A DNA stretch of 64,000 bases from Pseudomonas sp. B21-056. Lineage in GTDB: Bacteria > Pseudomonadota > Gammaproteobacteria > Pseudomonadales > Pseudomonadaceae. The translations under genes were made by a program, and so were the position numbers. Location of the stretch: assembly GCF_026016325.1 (NCBI RefSeq), contig NZ_CP087203.1:2542001-2606000 (forward strand), written 5' to 3'. Below the pieces are notes generated by a model. It had not been told where the DNA came from and did not search any database. It saw only the letters and a program-made list of their open reading frames with translations. Positions 18,973-27,638 of the stretch are shown here, piece after piece. The number at the start of each line of letters is the position of its first letter. Position 1 is the stretch's first letter.

Positions 18973-19316
18973 TGTTTTTCCTCTCATGGTTGTGCTGCAA
19001 CTTTATTGTTTTATGCTCGCTTTTAACGCTTAACCAAGGCGCAGCGACGCCTGGATGCAGGCTCTCATCCTGAAGAGTGTGAGTTTTCCGTCAGTTGGTA
19101 TTAGCAGTCTTGAAAGTGCTGTCGTTTAAGTTCTACCGTGTCCGGCATAGGTTTACCTGGACCAAGTTGAAAGGCCGGGCAAAGGGCGCGCAGCAAAGGA
19201 AGCTGACAAAGCTGTCCTCCTTTGAAGTAATTGACCAAGTAATAATTCATCTAATAAAGGTGAGCTACGCGCCACCGAATAGAGCCATTTGAGATCCGGA
19301 CTCCAAGGATAAATCG
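18973..19316. other. Intergenic, no recognised feature
   Basis: A 344-base gap between the esterase start and the stop of the small cupin gene. It should contain the esterase promoter. I see no operator dyad, gene or terminator in it. Confidence 0.4.
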
Positions 19317-19676
19317 TCAAGCTATGACGAAAAGCTTCTTAACGGTGCCTACGTTTTCCCAAACACCTGAAAAGCCAACAGGAATGACGAAGGACTCGCC
19401 TTCCTTGAACTCATCCATTCTGCCCTGTTCGTCGGTTAGTCGGACGATGCCCGACAGGATGTGGCAGAACTCGGTCTGTTCGGCATGAAATTGTTCTCGG
19501 CAAGCCTCAGCTTCCCATTGGCCCGACATGAAACCTTTCTGTTCATCCGAGTAGTGCATCCATGTCGTTGATGCGTACTGTCCCGATAACACCCCGGAAT
19601 GGTTGATAATGTCTTTCGCAGGAGTAACTTCAGAGTGGGTGAATCCAACAATACGATGCAGACACTTGTCGTTCAT
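19317..19676 (-). CDS. Small cupin protein (DUF861/cupin_3 type)
   Basis: A 119-residue single-domain cupin. Visible family features are GQWEAEACREQFHAEQTEFC, then HILSGIVRLTDEQG and FKEGESFVIPVGFSGVWE, the cupin_3 pattern with the conserved FxxGxxFxIPxGxxGxW block. It is divergent from the regulator at 20040. It resembles the cupins at 8792 and 22522 in fold but not closely in sequence. The role is unknown; members of this group have been assigned isomerase or small-molecule-binding functions. Confidence 0.75.
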   Translation of the reverse strand: MNDKCLHRIVGFTHSEVTPAKDIINHSGVLSGQYASTTWMHYSDEQKGFMSGQWEAEACREQFHAEQTEFCHILSGIVRLTDEQGRMDEFKEGESFVIPVGFSGVWENVGTVKKLFVIA

Positions 19677-20039
19677 TATTCTAATCTCACAAGTTCACAT
19701 TGTTTTTATCATGGCCAGGGCGGGTAGGCTTTTCTCAAGGCTTATCCTCAACCAGCCTTTGGCGCGGCAGTTGCCCTGCGCGTTGCTCCAACCCCGGTTC
19801 ATCCTGAGAGGGCTCCAGAAGATCGCTGAGCGAGACGTTCTACGCCCTCTGTGGGAGCACTGTGATACTCGCCGTGAAAAAAATCAACTATTTTCACGAA
19901 GTGCTTCGATCCTGTTTTCCTACCGGCACCGCTCGATACAGCGGTGCTATCAAGAACGGCCGTTGAGCAGGGATCAGGCTAGCTTGGGGGCACTGTTCCT
20001 CCCTATACTCGCCCCCAAATGCAAGCACTGGAGTAGCTG
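19677..20039. other. Divergent promoter region between a small cupin and an XRE-cupin regulator
   Basis: This 363-base gap contains the operator-like dyad at 19874-19897. No gene is convincing in it. The dyad is positioned to control either side. Confidence 0.5.
19874..19897. promoter_or_regulatory. 24-bp dyad, candidate XRE-cupin operator (site E)
   Basis: GTGAAAA and TTTTCAC arms, 24 bases end to end, extended by one more C/G pair on each side. It lies 142 bases before the regulator gene at 20040. Unlike the sites on the left it starts with G instead of A, as does the copy at 20727, which hints that this pair belongs to the adjacent regulator. Confidence 0.65.
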
Positions 20040-20588
20040 ATGAGCGATCACGTCGCAGGACTACGGATCAAATACCTGCGTAAAAAGAAAGGCCTTAGTC
20101 TTCAACAAGTTGCCGATACCATCGGCCGTTCCGTTGGGTTCGTGTCCCAGATCGAGCGTGGTCTTTCCCGCCCGAGCATTGAGGACATCGGTGCCATTGC
20201 AGAGCTGCTTGAGGTGGACTACCTGAGCTTCTTCACTGCCAAGAAGGAGCAGCTGGCAAACAGATTCATCGTCAAAAGGAGCGAGCGATCGGCGCTCGAT
20301 TATCGCGGTGGCATTTCGGACGAGTTGTTGTCACCCGACATCTCAGGGAAATTCCACATGCTCTTCACCGAGCTCGCGTCAGGTGCGAAGTCCAGTGACG
20401 ACATGATGAAGGACAGCGGTGAACAAGGGGGTTATGTCCTTGAAGGCGAGCTGGAATTGATGATTGATGGAGAGATCTTCAAGCTCGAGGCAGGGGACAG
20501 TTTCCAGTTCGTTTCCACGACCCCTCACAGCTATGTGAATACAGGGCGTGTTCCGACGAAGATCGTTTGGGTGTTTTCACAGCGGTAA
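20040..20588 (+). CDS. XRE-family regulator with C-terminal cupin (PuuR type), third copy
   Basis: A 182-residue regulator. XRE domain about 6-62 with GRSVGFVSQIERGLSRPSIE as recognition segment, nearly the same as in the two paralogues; cupin sensor about 105-180 with GGYVLEGELELMIDGEIFKL and GDSFQFVSTTPHSY. Ribosome site GGAG eight bases before the ATG. Operator-like dyads of the GTGAAAA type flank the gene (19874 and 20727), so it probably represses both itself and the aldehyde dehydrogenase operon that follows. Confidence 0.92.
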   Translation: MSDHVAGLRIKYLRKKKGLSLQQVADTIGRSVGFVSQIERGLSRPSIEDIGAIAELLEVDYLSFFTAKKEQLANRFIVKRSERSALDYRGGISDELLSPDISGKFHMLFTELASGAKSSDDMMKDSGEQGGYVLEGELELMIDGEIFKLEAGDSFQFVSTTPHSYVNTGRVPTKIVWVFSQR

Positions 20589-21067
20589 GCAGTACGTGGC
20601 GCCAAGCCGGAGCCGATTCGTTTCGCGCCGGGTGCCAAGGCTGTCCTTGGTGTTCTAGTAACCAATTGAATTTTAACGGAATTGTTCGATAGGCCAGACA
20701 TTCTGCGAAAAAGCCTTGCCTGCGCCGTGAAAAAATGTGTAAATTTTCACGGTGCTTCTCCTTGTTTTGACAATTTCATGCAGTTCTCTCGTGTGTGGCC
20801 ATGAACGTTGGTTTTCTCAATAGAAAAGTAACGCGGGCTATAAACGGTTAGAAGTACTGCAACGCTTGCCTGGGTGTTAACCCGACTAACACGCGAGACC
20901 GCCGCTCACAGGGGGGGCTTAGCCCGTCCTGAGCACAAGAATATATAAGTAATACCGCACGTCCTGATGCTTGATGTTAATTCGAGTGGCCCCAGCAGAT
21001 ATTCGCTGATTAAAGGGGAGGGCGTGGCTGTGCAAGTTTGACTTCATAATAAATACAGGTGGATTTT
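20589..21067. other. Long leader/promoter region of the PatD-like operon
   Basis: This 479-base gap contains the dyad at 20727-20750, more than 300 bases before the aldehyde dehydrogenase start. The remaining stretch has no recognised riboswitch or gene. Confidence 0.4.
20727..20750. promoter_or_regulatory. 24-bp dyad, candidate XRE-cupin operator (site F)
   Basis: GTGAAAA and TTTTCAC, 24 bases end to end, extended to 28 by CC and GG. It is the most symmetric copy and lies upstream of the PatD-like dehydrogenase, EutQ-like cupin and TMADH-like flavoprotein genes. Confidence 0.7.
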
Positions 21068-22492
21068 ATGCAGACGAAGCTACTTATCAATGGTCAGCTG
21101 GTGATGGGGCAAGGTGAACCCCAAATGGTGTTGAATCCGTCTACCGGTGAAACCCTGATCATGATCCCCGAGGCTACCGTTGAACAGGTCACGGCTGCCG
21201 TAGTCTCCGCGGAACATGCTTTTTGGGGCTGGTCTGAAGTTACGCCGAAGGATCGTTCTGCATTACTGCTAAAAATCGCTGACCTGATTGACGACAATGC
21301 TGAAGAGCTGGCTCGCCTTGAGTCGCTCAATTGCGGCAAGCCCTATAGCGCCGTGCTCAATGATGAGTTACCCAACATATCGGATGTATTCCGCTTCTTT
21401 GCAGGGGCCGCCCGCTGTTTGACGGGCAGCGCAGCCGGGGAGTATCTGGCAGGTCATACTTCGATGATCCGCCGCGACCCCATTGGAGTAATCGCATCCA
21501 TCGCGCCGTGGAATTACCCGCTGACCATGATGGCATGGAAGATTGCCCCGGCTTTAGTCGCAGGCAATACGGTAGTGCTTAAACCTTCCGAACAGACGCC
21601 GCTCACCGCGCTTCGCCTGGCCGAACTGGTAAGTACCGTTCTTCCAGATGGCGTCCTGAACGTCGTGTATGGTCGCGGTGAGTCAGTGGGCGCATCCTTG
21701 ACCAACCACCCTTTGATCAAAATGGTCTCGCTGACGGGCTCGGTAGCCACCGGTGCGCGCATCATTTCGAACACCAGCCATGACATCAAGCGCATGCATA
21801 TGGAGCTGGGAGGCAAGGCGCCAGTCATCATCTTTGATGATGCGGATATAGATGCGGCGGTGGACGGCATTCGCTCGTTCGGTTTCTACAATGCTGGCCA
21901 GGACTGCTGCGCCGCGTCTCGGTTGTATGTCCAGGACGGGGTCTACGATCAGTTTGTTTCTAGATTGACGGAGGCAGTGCGGACCCTGCGTTGCGGGCTG
22001 CAGGATGATGAGAATGTAGAGCTAGGCCCCCTGATCACAGCCCAGCATCGTGAGCATGTCCGAAGCTATGTAGAACGCGCCGCTGCATTGCCGCACATTC
22101 GCATTACCACAGGTGGTCGTGCGGTCGATGGACCAGGGTTCTTCTTTGAGCCAACTGTAGTTGCCGATGCCCGGCAAGACGATGAGATCGTTCAACGGGA
22201 GGTTTTCGGCCCTGTTGTTTCGGTGACTCGCTTCAGCACTGAACAGGAAGTTCTAGAGTGGGCGAATGACTCCCTCTACGGTCTCGCGTCCTCGGTATGG
22301 ACGAAGGATCTCGGGCGGGCGCATCGCGTTTCATCACGCCTGCAGTACGGCTGTACTTGGGTAAATACCCATTTCATGCTCATCAGCGAGATGCCGCACG
22401 GCGGCCAGAAACAATCCGGATACGGTAAAGACCTGTCCATGTATGGTCTTGAAGACTACACCTCGGTTCGTCACGTGATGATCAAGCATTGA
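21068..22492 (+). CDS. patD: Gamma-aminobutyraldehyde dehydrogenase, PatD type
   Basis: A 474-residue NAD-dependent aldehyde dehydrogenase, the same length as Escherichia coli PatD, and it shares long motifs with it: [28 protein letters not shown](C) with the catalytic Cys, and near the end [20 protein letters not shown] followed by [13 protein letters not shown]. The enzyme turns 4-aminobutanal (1-pyrroline) into GABA. The ATG at 21068 follows AGGTGGA; a GTG nine bases earlier would overlap that site. It heads an operon with a cupin and a TMADH-like flavoprotein. Here the substrate may be a relative of aminobutanal made by the PuuB-like oxidases. Confidence 0.85.
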   Translation: MQTKLLINGQLVMGQGEPQMVLNPSTGETLIMIPEATVEQVTAAVVSAEHAFWGWSEVTPKDRSALLLKIADLIDDNAEELARLESLNCGKPYSAVLNDELPNISDVFRFFAGAARCLTGSAAGEYLAGHTSMIRRDPIGVIASIAPWNYPLTMMAWKIAPALVAGNTVVLKPSEQTPLTALRLAELVSTVLPDGVLNVVYGRGESVGASLTNHPLIKMVSLTGSVATGARIISNTSHDIKRMHMELGGKAPVIIFDDADIDAAVDGIRSFGFYNAGQDCCAASRLYVQDGVYDQFVSRLTEAVRTLRCGLQDDENVELGPLITAQHREHVRSYVERAAALPHIRITTGGRAVDGPGFFFEPTVVADARQDDEIVQREVFGPVVSVTRFSTEQEVLEWANDSLYGLASSVWTKDLGRAHRVSSRLQYGCTWVNTHFMLISEMPHGGQKQSGYGKDLSMYGLEDYTSVRHVMIKH

Positions 22493-22521
22493 AGCCAAAC
22501 ATCAGTTGAAGAGGTGGGGTC

Positions 22522-22866
22522 ATGTCAGAACATATTCATTTTAAAGCCCGGGAAATGCAGTTCTCAGCTTATGGCGGTGAAGTTCAAAGTAAAGCGGCGA
22601 TCTGCCGTTTGGTCGGCACCGATGAAAGTAAGACGATGGGGGCTGGCGTTGCCTGTTTCGATGATGCCTTTATTTCCTGGACGGTCCTGTACGACGAACT
22701 GATCGTCGTGCTCGAGGGGGAGTTTGTCCTGACTGTTGGAAACGAAACCATTAATGCCAAGGCGGGGGACGTGATATGGATCCCGGAAAAAAGCCCGGTG
22801 GTGTATTCAGGTAAGAAAGCCAAGGTTTTTTATGCCCTGTATCCAGTTAACTGGAACAACAGCTAG
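22522..22866 (+). CDS. EutQ-like small cupin
   Basis: A 114-residue cupin with the pattern of the EutQ C-terminal domain: WTVLYDELIVVLEGEFVLTV, then INAKAGDVIWIPEKSPVVYS and a closing KVFYALYPVNW. EutQ belongs to ethanolamine utilisation, where the domain has been reported to act as an acetate kinase; whether that applies to such a short stand-alone domain is not known. GAGGTGGGG precedes the ATG. It lies between the PatD-like gene and the TMADH-like gene, 29 and 35 bases from them, so all three are probably one transcript. Confidence 0.78.
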   Translation: MSEHIHFKAREMQFSAYGGEVQSKAAICRLVGTDESKTMGAGVACFDDAFISWTVLYDELIVVLEGEFVLTVGNETINAKAGDVIWIPEKSPVVYSGKKAKVFYALYPVNWNNS

Positions 22867-22901
22867 GCGCTGTGCCTGATGGCCCATAGGTAAAATAAAA
22901 A

Positions 22902-24863
22902 ATGTCTTCCGTGAACAATGCTTATCAACATCTGCTTTCTCCCTTTGAAGTGCGTGGGAGGCGACTGAAGAACCGTATCGTGTCTACCGGGCACGACACT
23001 TCCATGCCCACCGATAACCTGGTCAATGACCAGCTTGTCGCCTATCACAGGGCCCGGGCTGAGGGCGGGGTCGGTCTCATCATCCTGCAAGTAGCGGGGG
23101 TGCATGAAAGCGCCCGTTATACCTCCCATGTACTAATGGCGACGGATGATGCCTGTATCCCAGGTTACCGGCGCATCGCGGATGTCTGCCATGCCAATGG
23201 GACGGTTGTGCTGTCGCAGATCTTCCATCCCGGCCGGGAAATCATGGAGTCGAGTGAGGGGCCGTTGGCGGTCGCCTATTCGGCGTCGTCGACGCCTAAC
23301 GAACGCTTTCATGTGATGCCCCGTGCGCTCGATCAGAAAATGATCGATGAGATCGTCCGTGGATACGGAGAGGCTGCACAGCGGCTCGAAAGCGCTGGTC
23401 TCGATGGGGTGGAAATCGTTGCCAGCCACGGCTATCTGCCGTCCCAGTTCCTGAACCCCCGGGTTAACAGGCGTACTGATGAGTACAATGGCGACATCGT
23501 CAGGCGTCTGCGTTTCATTGATGAAATCATCGAGGCGGTGCGTAGTCGCACCAGCGATGAGTTCATTGTTGGCCTGCGTATCTCGGCGGGTGAATTTGAT
23601 CCTGAGGGCCTCACCGAGGACGAATCAAGGGAGGCTGCCGAGCTGCTTCAGGACCGCTTGGATTATGTGCACCTGGTCGCAGGGACATCTGCGTCGCTTG
23701 GCGGGGCAGTGCATATCGTTCCCCCGATGGCCATCGAGCCGGCATACCTGGCCAGGCAAGCGGGACAATTCAAATCGAAAATCTCAGTTCCGTTGTTTGT
23801 GACAGGGCGTATCAATGCTCCGCAAGAGGCGGAACTTATCCTGGCGCGGGGCCAGGCAGACCTTTGTGGCATGACTCGAGCGCTGATTTGTGATCCTGAT
23901 ATGCCGAACAAGATCTACAAAAACAGGGCTGACGATATCCGCGCATGCATTGCATGCAATCAGGCTTGCATTGGCCACTTCCATAAAGGTTTCCCGATTT
24001 CTTGTATCCAGCGACCGGAGACTGGCCGGGAACTGGCTTATGGCCAAATAAGCCCTGCAGCTGTCCGCAAGAAGGTAATGGTCATAGGGGGAGGCCCGGC
24101 AGGTATGAAGGCCGCCGTGACAGCTGCGCAGCGTGGCCACGACGTGACCTTGTTCGAGGCAACCTCGCAGCTTGGTGGCCAGGTTCTACTTGCCCAGCTA
24201 CTGCCGCGACGCAGCGAGTTCGGGGGCGCGAGCACCAACCTTCAACGTGAAATGGAACTTGCAGGTGTGAAGGTGCAGAAGAACATGACGGTGACCGCAG
24301 ATCTCGTCAGATCCTTTGCACCGCAAGCAATCGTGGTGGCTACCGGGGCGAAGCCTTACCACCCACATTATGAGGTCGGCGGTGAACTGCAAGTGGTCGA
24401 TGCCTGGCAGGTGCTGCGTAACGAGGTGAAGATCGGCCGGTCGGTGCTGGTGGTGGACTGGCGTTGTGACTGGATCGGCCCGGGTGTCGCCGAAGTACTG
24501 GTCCGAGGCGGGCACAATGTGCAGCTTGCGGTGAACGGTACCAACGTGGGTGAAATCCTTCCTCTCTATGTTCGGGACAACATGGTGGGTGAAATGCACA
24601 AGCTGCAGATCCCGGTCACCACGTACTCCCGCCTTTACGGCTTCGATGATTCAACTGTGTACATGCAGCATACCGCCAGCGGTGAGCCCATTATTTTCGA
24701 GGATGTGGACACCTTGGTTCTATGTTCCGGGCATCAATCGGTTGACGACTTGGTGGAGCAGCTTGATGACGGAGTGGAAATCCACCGAGCGGGCGACTGC
24801 TTGGCACCACGAAGTGTTGAAGAAGCGGTTTACGAGGGCTTGAAGGTGGGCTGGGCTATTTGA
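22902..24863 (+). CDS. FMN/4Fe-4S/FAD oxidoreductase of the trimethylamine-dehydrogenase family
   Basis: A 653-residue flavoprotein. Residues about 10-340 form the old-yellow-enzyme barrel (LLSPFEVRGRRLKNRIVSTG; SHGYLPSQFLNPRVNRRTD). Around residue 347 comes the iron-sulfur motif CIACNQACIGHFHKGFPISC, with the CxxCxxxC and a later Cys. The C-terminal part is an NAD/FAD domain (VMVIGGGPAGMKAAVTAAQR). This layout is shared by trimethylamine and dimethylamine dehydrogenases, N-methylproline demethylases and 2,4-dienoyl-CoA reductase. In an amine operon an oxidative N-demethylation is the best guess. Weak ribosome site. The dinucleotide loop in GRSVLVVDWRCDWIGPG is unusual and should be looked at. 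Confidence 0.85.
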   Translation: MSSVNNAYQHLLSPFEVRGRRLKNRIVSTGHDTSMPTDNLVNDQLVAYHRARAEGGVGLIILQVAGVHESARYTSHVLMATDDACIPGYRRIADVCHANGTVVLSQIFHPGREIMESSEGPLAVAYSASSTPNERFHVMPRALDQKMIDEIVRGYGEAAQRLESAGLDGVEIVASHGYLPSQFLNPRVNRRTDEYNGDIVRRLRFIDEIIEAVRSRTSDEFIVGLRISAGEFDPEGLTEDESREAAELLQDRLDYVHLVAGTSASLGGAVHIVPPMAIEPAYLARQAGQFKSKISVPLFVTGRINAPQEAELILARGQADLCGMTRALICDPDMPNKIYKNRADDIRACIACNQACIGHFHKGFPISCIQRPETGRELAYGQISPAAVRKKVMVIGGGPAGMKAAVTAAQRGHDVTLFEATSQLGGQVLLAQLLPRRSEFGGASTNLQREMELAGVKVQKNMTVTADLVRSFAPQAIVVATGAKPYHPHYEVGGELQVVDAWQVLRNEVKIGRSVLVVDWRCDWIGPGVAEVLVRGGHNVQLAVNGTNVGEILPLYVRDNMVGEMHKLQIPVTTYSRLYGFDDSTVYMQHTASGEPIIFEDVDTLVLCSGHQSVDDLVEQLDDGVEIHRAGDCLAPRSVEEAVYEGLKVGWAI

Positions 24864-25236
24864 TTCTGTCGCTGTCACTATGTGTTTTGTGGCGCTATCA
24901 GCAGCGCCACAGCAGACTATTCTCAGCCAGCTGAGATGTGACTTTTCGATTCGCGCTGTCTTAAAGCTGATGCTCTCAACCCAATGCTCAACTGAACATG
25001 AAATGATTGGTTGGGGAATAGTGGAATCGTTGAGTGCAGTCTTCTACAAAGGGGTATTCCAGAACTAAAGCGTGGGCTGAACGGGTTGTTGGCCGGTCTC
25101 TTCAGATCGCCATCATCGCCTCCGTACTGATTGAAAACATCCATGAGCGGACGGCTTATCCACCGTCCTGGTCTGGATTGTGAGGCGGGGTTAATCGAAG
25201 TGCCGACCCCACCTCCTGTCGAACCATCTTTAATGA
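24864..25236. other. Intergenic, no recognised feature
   Basis: This 373-base gap lies between the TMADH-like gene and the converging flavodoxin gene. I found no gene, clear terminator or operator dyad. Confidence 0.4.
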
Positions 25237-25812
25237 TTACCGAGCCAGTCTTCCAGCGAACTGCGCCACGCGTTCACCCAGCAGTTCGGCTGTTTTCAGG
25301 TCGCCACTGCGAGGTGCCTCTTCAGCTGATGCGTCTGATGGAGAAATAGCCATCGCACCTGCAAAGCCGCCACTCCAGTTAGTGTCAGCAGGGCCATTTT
25401 CCTTTTTATTGGAAGGGTGCAGGCCCAACCCCACCCATACCTGGCCGTGTTGTTGAGACAGCGTAAACAGATACTGAAGGGTGGAATGTTTGTCACCGTT
25501 GACCGACGCAGAGTTGGTGAAGCCAGCTGCTACTTTGTCCTTCAGTGCTTGCTGGAACCAGAGTTTGGAGGACGCATCGGCGAATTTCTTGAATTGCCAT
25601 GCCGTACCGCCCATGTAGGTAGGTGATCCGTAGATGATCGCATCTTGCTGGGCGAGCAGTTCGAAGCTGCCCTCTGGAACATTGCCGTTCTCGTCAATGC
25701 GCAGCAGGGTCACGGACGTGTCTGGAACCGAGGCGGCGCCACGCTGGACCGCTTCAGCCTGCTTTGCGGTGTGGCCGTAGCCACTGAAGTAAACGATTGC
25801 AACGTTAGTCAT
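25237..25812 (-). CDS. Flavodoxin-fold NAD(P)H oxidoreductase (WrbA-like)
   Basis: A 191-residue flavodoxin-fold protein. It opens with NVAIVYFSGYGHTAKQAEAV, the phosphate-binding loop for FMN, and carries YGSPTYMGGTAWQFKKFAD, the second FMN loop of the WrbA/flavodoxin_2 group. Members reduce quinones with two electrons, protecting against oxidative damage. The ATG at 25812 follows GGGAAAG. It lies 58 bases after the DsbA-like gene on the same strand and forms a two-gene unit with it. Confidence 0.85.
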   Translation of the reverse strand: MTNVAIVYFSGYGHTAKQAEAVQRGAASVPDTSVTLLRIDENGNVPEGSFELLAQQDAIIYGSPTYMGGTAWQFKKFADASSKLWFQQALKDKVAAGFTNSASVNGDKHSTLQYLFTLSQQHGQVWVGLGLHPSNKKENGPADTNWSGGFAGAMAISPSDASAEEAPRSGDLKTAELLGERVAQFAGRLAR

Positions 25813-25870
25813 GATTTCTTTCCCGGATTTGCCTGGATATTGATAAGGGTGCAACTTGTCGCACGGTCGA

Positions 25871-26548
25871 CTACGCGGCCGTTGAAACGATGTGTTTGAT
25901 CTTCTCTATCAGATAGGCGGGATCTGCATACAGATCCATGCCATTGAGTGGGTGAAGTGTTTCACCGACCTGGACAAGCAACAGCGGCACCCCGCTGGCT
26001 TTCACTCGACTCATCAAGGCCTGGGCATTCTCCATGCGCTGCCTTGTCTGCTTCGCCAGCTGTTTCCCGTGTGTGAGGAGGGCTGAAAACTCGCTTTCAC
26101 TGATGTCATGGCCTTCACCGTTCAATAGCTCAACGGCGATACGGGCCACTATTTCCGGGGACGAGGTATCCTGGCCTGCGACGTATCTCTCCGATTGCAG
26201 ACGATGAAACAGAACGGGTTCCAGAGCACCGTCGATCTCCCTAACCGCCGTCAGTGCCATGCTCATGACCATCGAGTCAAATCGCACGTTGTTACCACCC
26301 AGAATCTGCTGAAAGTAGCGTGGGCTGAATGGCTGTCCTGTCATCGCGGTGATGCGCTGGTCATTGGTCCGAGCGTGTGTCGCGAAGGCTGGTGTGATCT
26401 GTCGAGCGCCTTCGCCAGAGAACAGGCCGGTCGGGTTGAGTTCCAGAGCATCTGGAAACTTATGCGCCAGGCTTGCGAGAGCTGGAGCACTGGCGTAGCA
26501 CCAGCCGCAAAGGGGGTCGAACAGGTAATGTATCTTGAACTCGGCCAT
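25871..26548 (-). CDS. DsbA-family thioredoxin-fold protein
   Basis: A 225-residue protein with a thioredoxin fold and redox motif CGWC near residue 15 (YLFDPLCGWCYASAPAL), without a signal peptide, so it is cytoplasmic. The group includes FrnE-like and 2-hydroxychromene-2-carboxylate isomerase-like proteins. I chose the ATG at 26548, seven to eight bases after AGGAG; another ATG two codons earlier is too close to it. The pair with the quinone-reductase-like gene and the divergent LysR gene suggests an oxidative or electrophile-stress function. Confidence 0.8.
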   Translation of the reverse strand: MAEFKIHYLFDPLCGWCYASAPALASLAHKFPDALELNPTGLFSGEGARQITPAFATHARTNDQRITAMTGQPFSPRYFQQILGGNNVRFDSMVMSMALTAVREIDGALEPVLFHRLQSERYVAGQDTSSPEIVARIAVELLNGEGHDISESEFSALLTHGKQLAKQTRQRMENAQALMSRVKASGVPLLLVQVGETLHPLNGMDLYADPAYLIEKIKHIVSTAA

Positions 26549-26647
26549 GGGCATGGCTCCTGTAATTCGCCAGGCCCCTACACTATTGGCTTGGCCTGCG
26601 GAGAAATAGCCGATTAAAGTAGACGGTTTGTTGCATGGATCAAGCAA

Positions 26648-27529
26648 ATGGACAGAGTGTTCGCGGCGCAAGTCTTGGTAGAAACGGTCGCTCGCGGCAG
26701 CATCTCGGCTGCGGCAGAGCATTTGCAGATATCGCGGGCAATGGCCTCCAGGTACATCGCGGCCATGGAGGAGTGGGCTCAAGCGAGGCTGCTGCATCGC
26801 ACGACCCGCAAGTTGAGCCTGACGGCGGCAGGCGAGCAGATCGTCCCGGTGTGCAAGGAGTTCCTTGCGCTGTCGCAGGAAGTAGCGCTGGCGGCGTCAT
26901 TCCTGGATGGAACACCCAAAGGGCTTTTGCGAGTGACGGCGTCCTCGATTTTTGCCGAATATTGTCTGGCCGACACCCTCGTCGCGTTCCTGTCAGAGTT
27001 TCCGGCCATGTCGATCGATCTTCAGGTCATTGACCGAACCGTCAATCTGGCAGAGGACGCCATCGACCTTGCGATCCGTATCACCAACTCGCCCGATCCC
27101 CAGCTAATTGCAAGAAAGCTCGGTGAATGTTCCTCGGTACTTTGCGCAAGCCGAGCGTATCTCGACGCTCACGGTATTCCTGTGCAGATACAGGACCTGG
27201 CGGCACACAATTGCCTCACCTACGCATATTTCGGGCAAAGCATTTGGCGTTTCAACGCTGGCGGTGAAGAGTCTGCCGTAGCGGTTCAAGGGAACTTCAG
27301 CACGAACGAGGCGTTGGTGCTCATGCGGGCTGCATCGGGAGGAGCTGGCATCGCCATGCTGCCAAGGTTTGCAGTGTCAAAGGCCCTGGACGAGGGCCGA
27401 TTGGTCGAGGTGCTTCCTGACTTTGAAGCTGAGCGGCTGAGCATCTACGCCGTGTATCTGTCACGCCATCGCATGCCGCCGTCGCTCAGGGTGTTGATCG
27501 ATTTTTTAAGCGCAAACCTCAAGTGTTGA
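26648..27529 (+). CDS. LysR-family transcriptional regulator
   Basis: A 293-residue LysR protein with a winged helix-turn-helix in residues 1-60 (GSISAAAEHLQISRAMASRY) and a substrate domain from about 90 on (GLLRVTASSIFAEYCLADTL). The group is the CrgA/DsdC-like branch common beside oxidoreductases. It is divergent from the DsbA-like/flavodoxin pair, 99 bases away, so it very probably regulates that pair. Confidence 0.92.
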   Translation: MDRVFAAQVLVETVARGSISAAAEHLQISRAMASRYIAAMEEWAQARLLHRTTRKLSLTAAGEQIVPVCKEFLALSQEVALAASFLDGTPKGLLRVTASSIFAEYCLADTLVAFLSEFPAMSIDLQVIDRTVNLAEDAIDLAIRITNSPDPQLIARKLGECSSVLCASRAYLDAHGIPVQIQDLAAHNCLTYAYFGQSIWRFNAGGEESAVAVQGNFSTNEALVLMRAASGGAGIAMLPRFAVSKALDEGRLVEVLPDFEAERLSIYAVYLSRHRMPPSLRVLIDFLSANLKC

Positions 27530-27638
27530 GTGAGGAGCATGGTAAGAGTGGGTGGGCCGTCGTTGAATGGGAAGGCAAGCTTCCCACTCCTCTGGCGCTT
27601 GAGCGTGGAATCCCTGATGCAGGGGCTCCCTGTGCGGA

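Noticed and set aside
19095-19292. 65-codon frame upstream of the esterase gene
   Set aside because: Basic, low-complexity product with no family likeness and no good ribosome site.
19848-19870. CTGTGGGAGCA-like REP fragment
   Set aside because: Too short and without the palindromic partner seen at 5478-5560.
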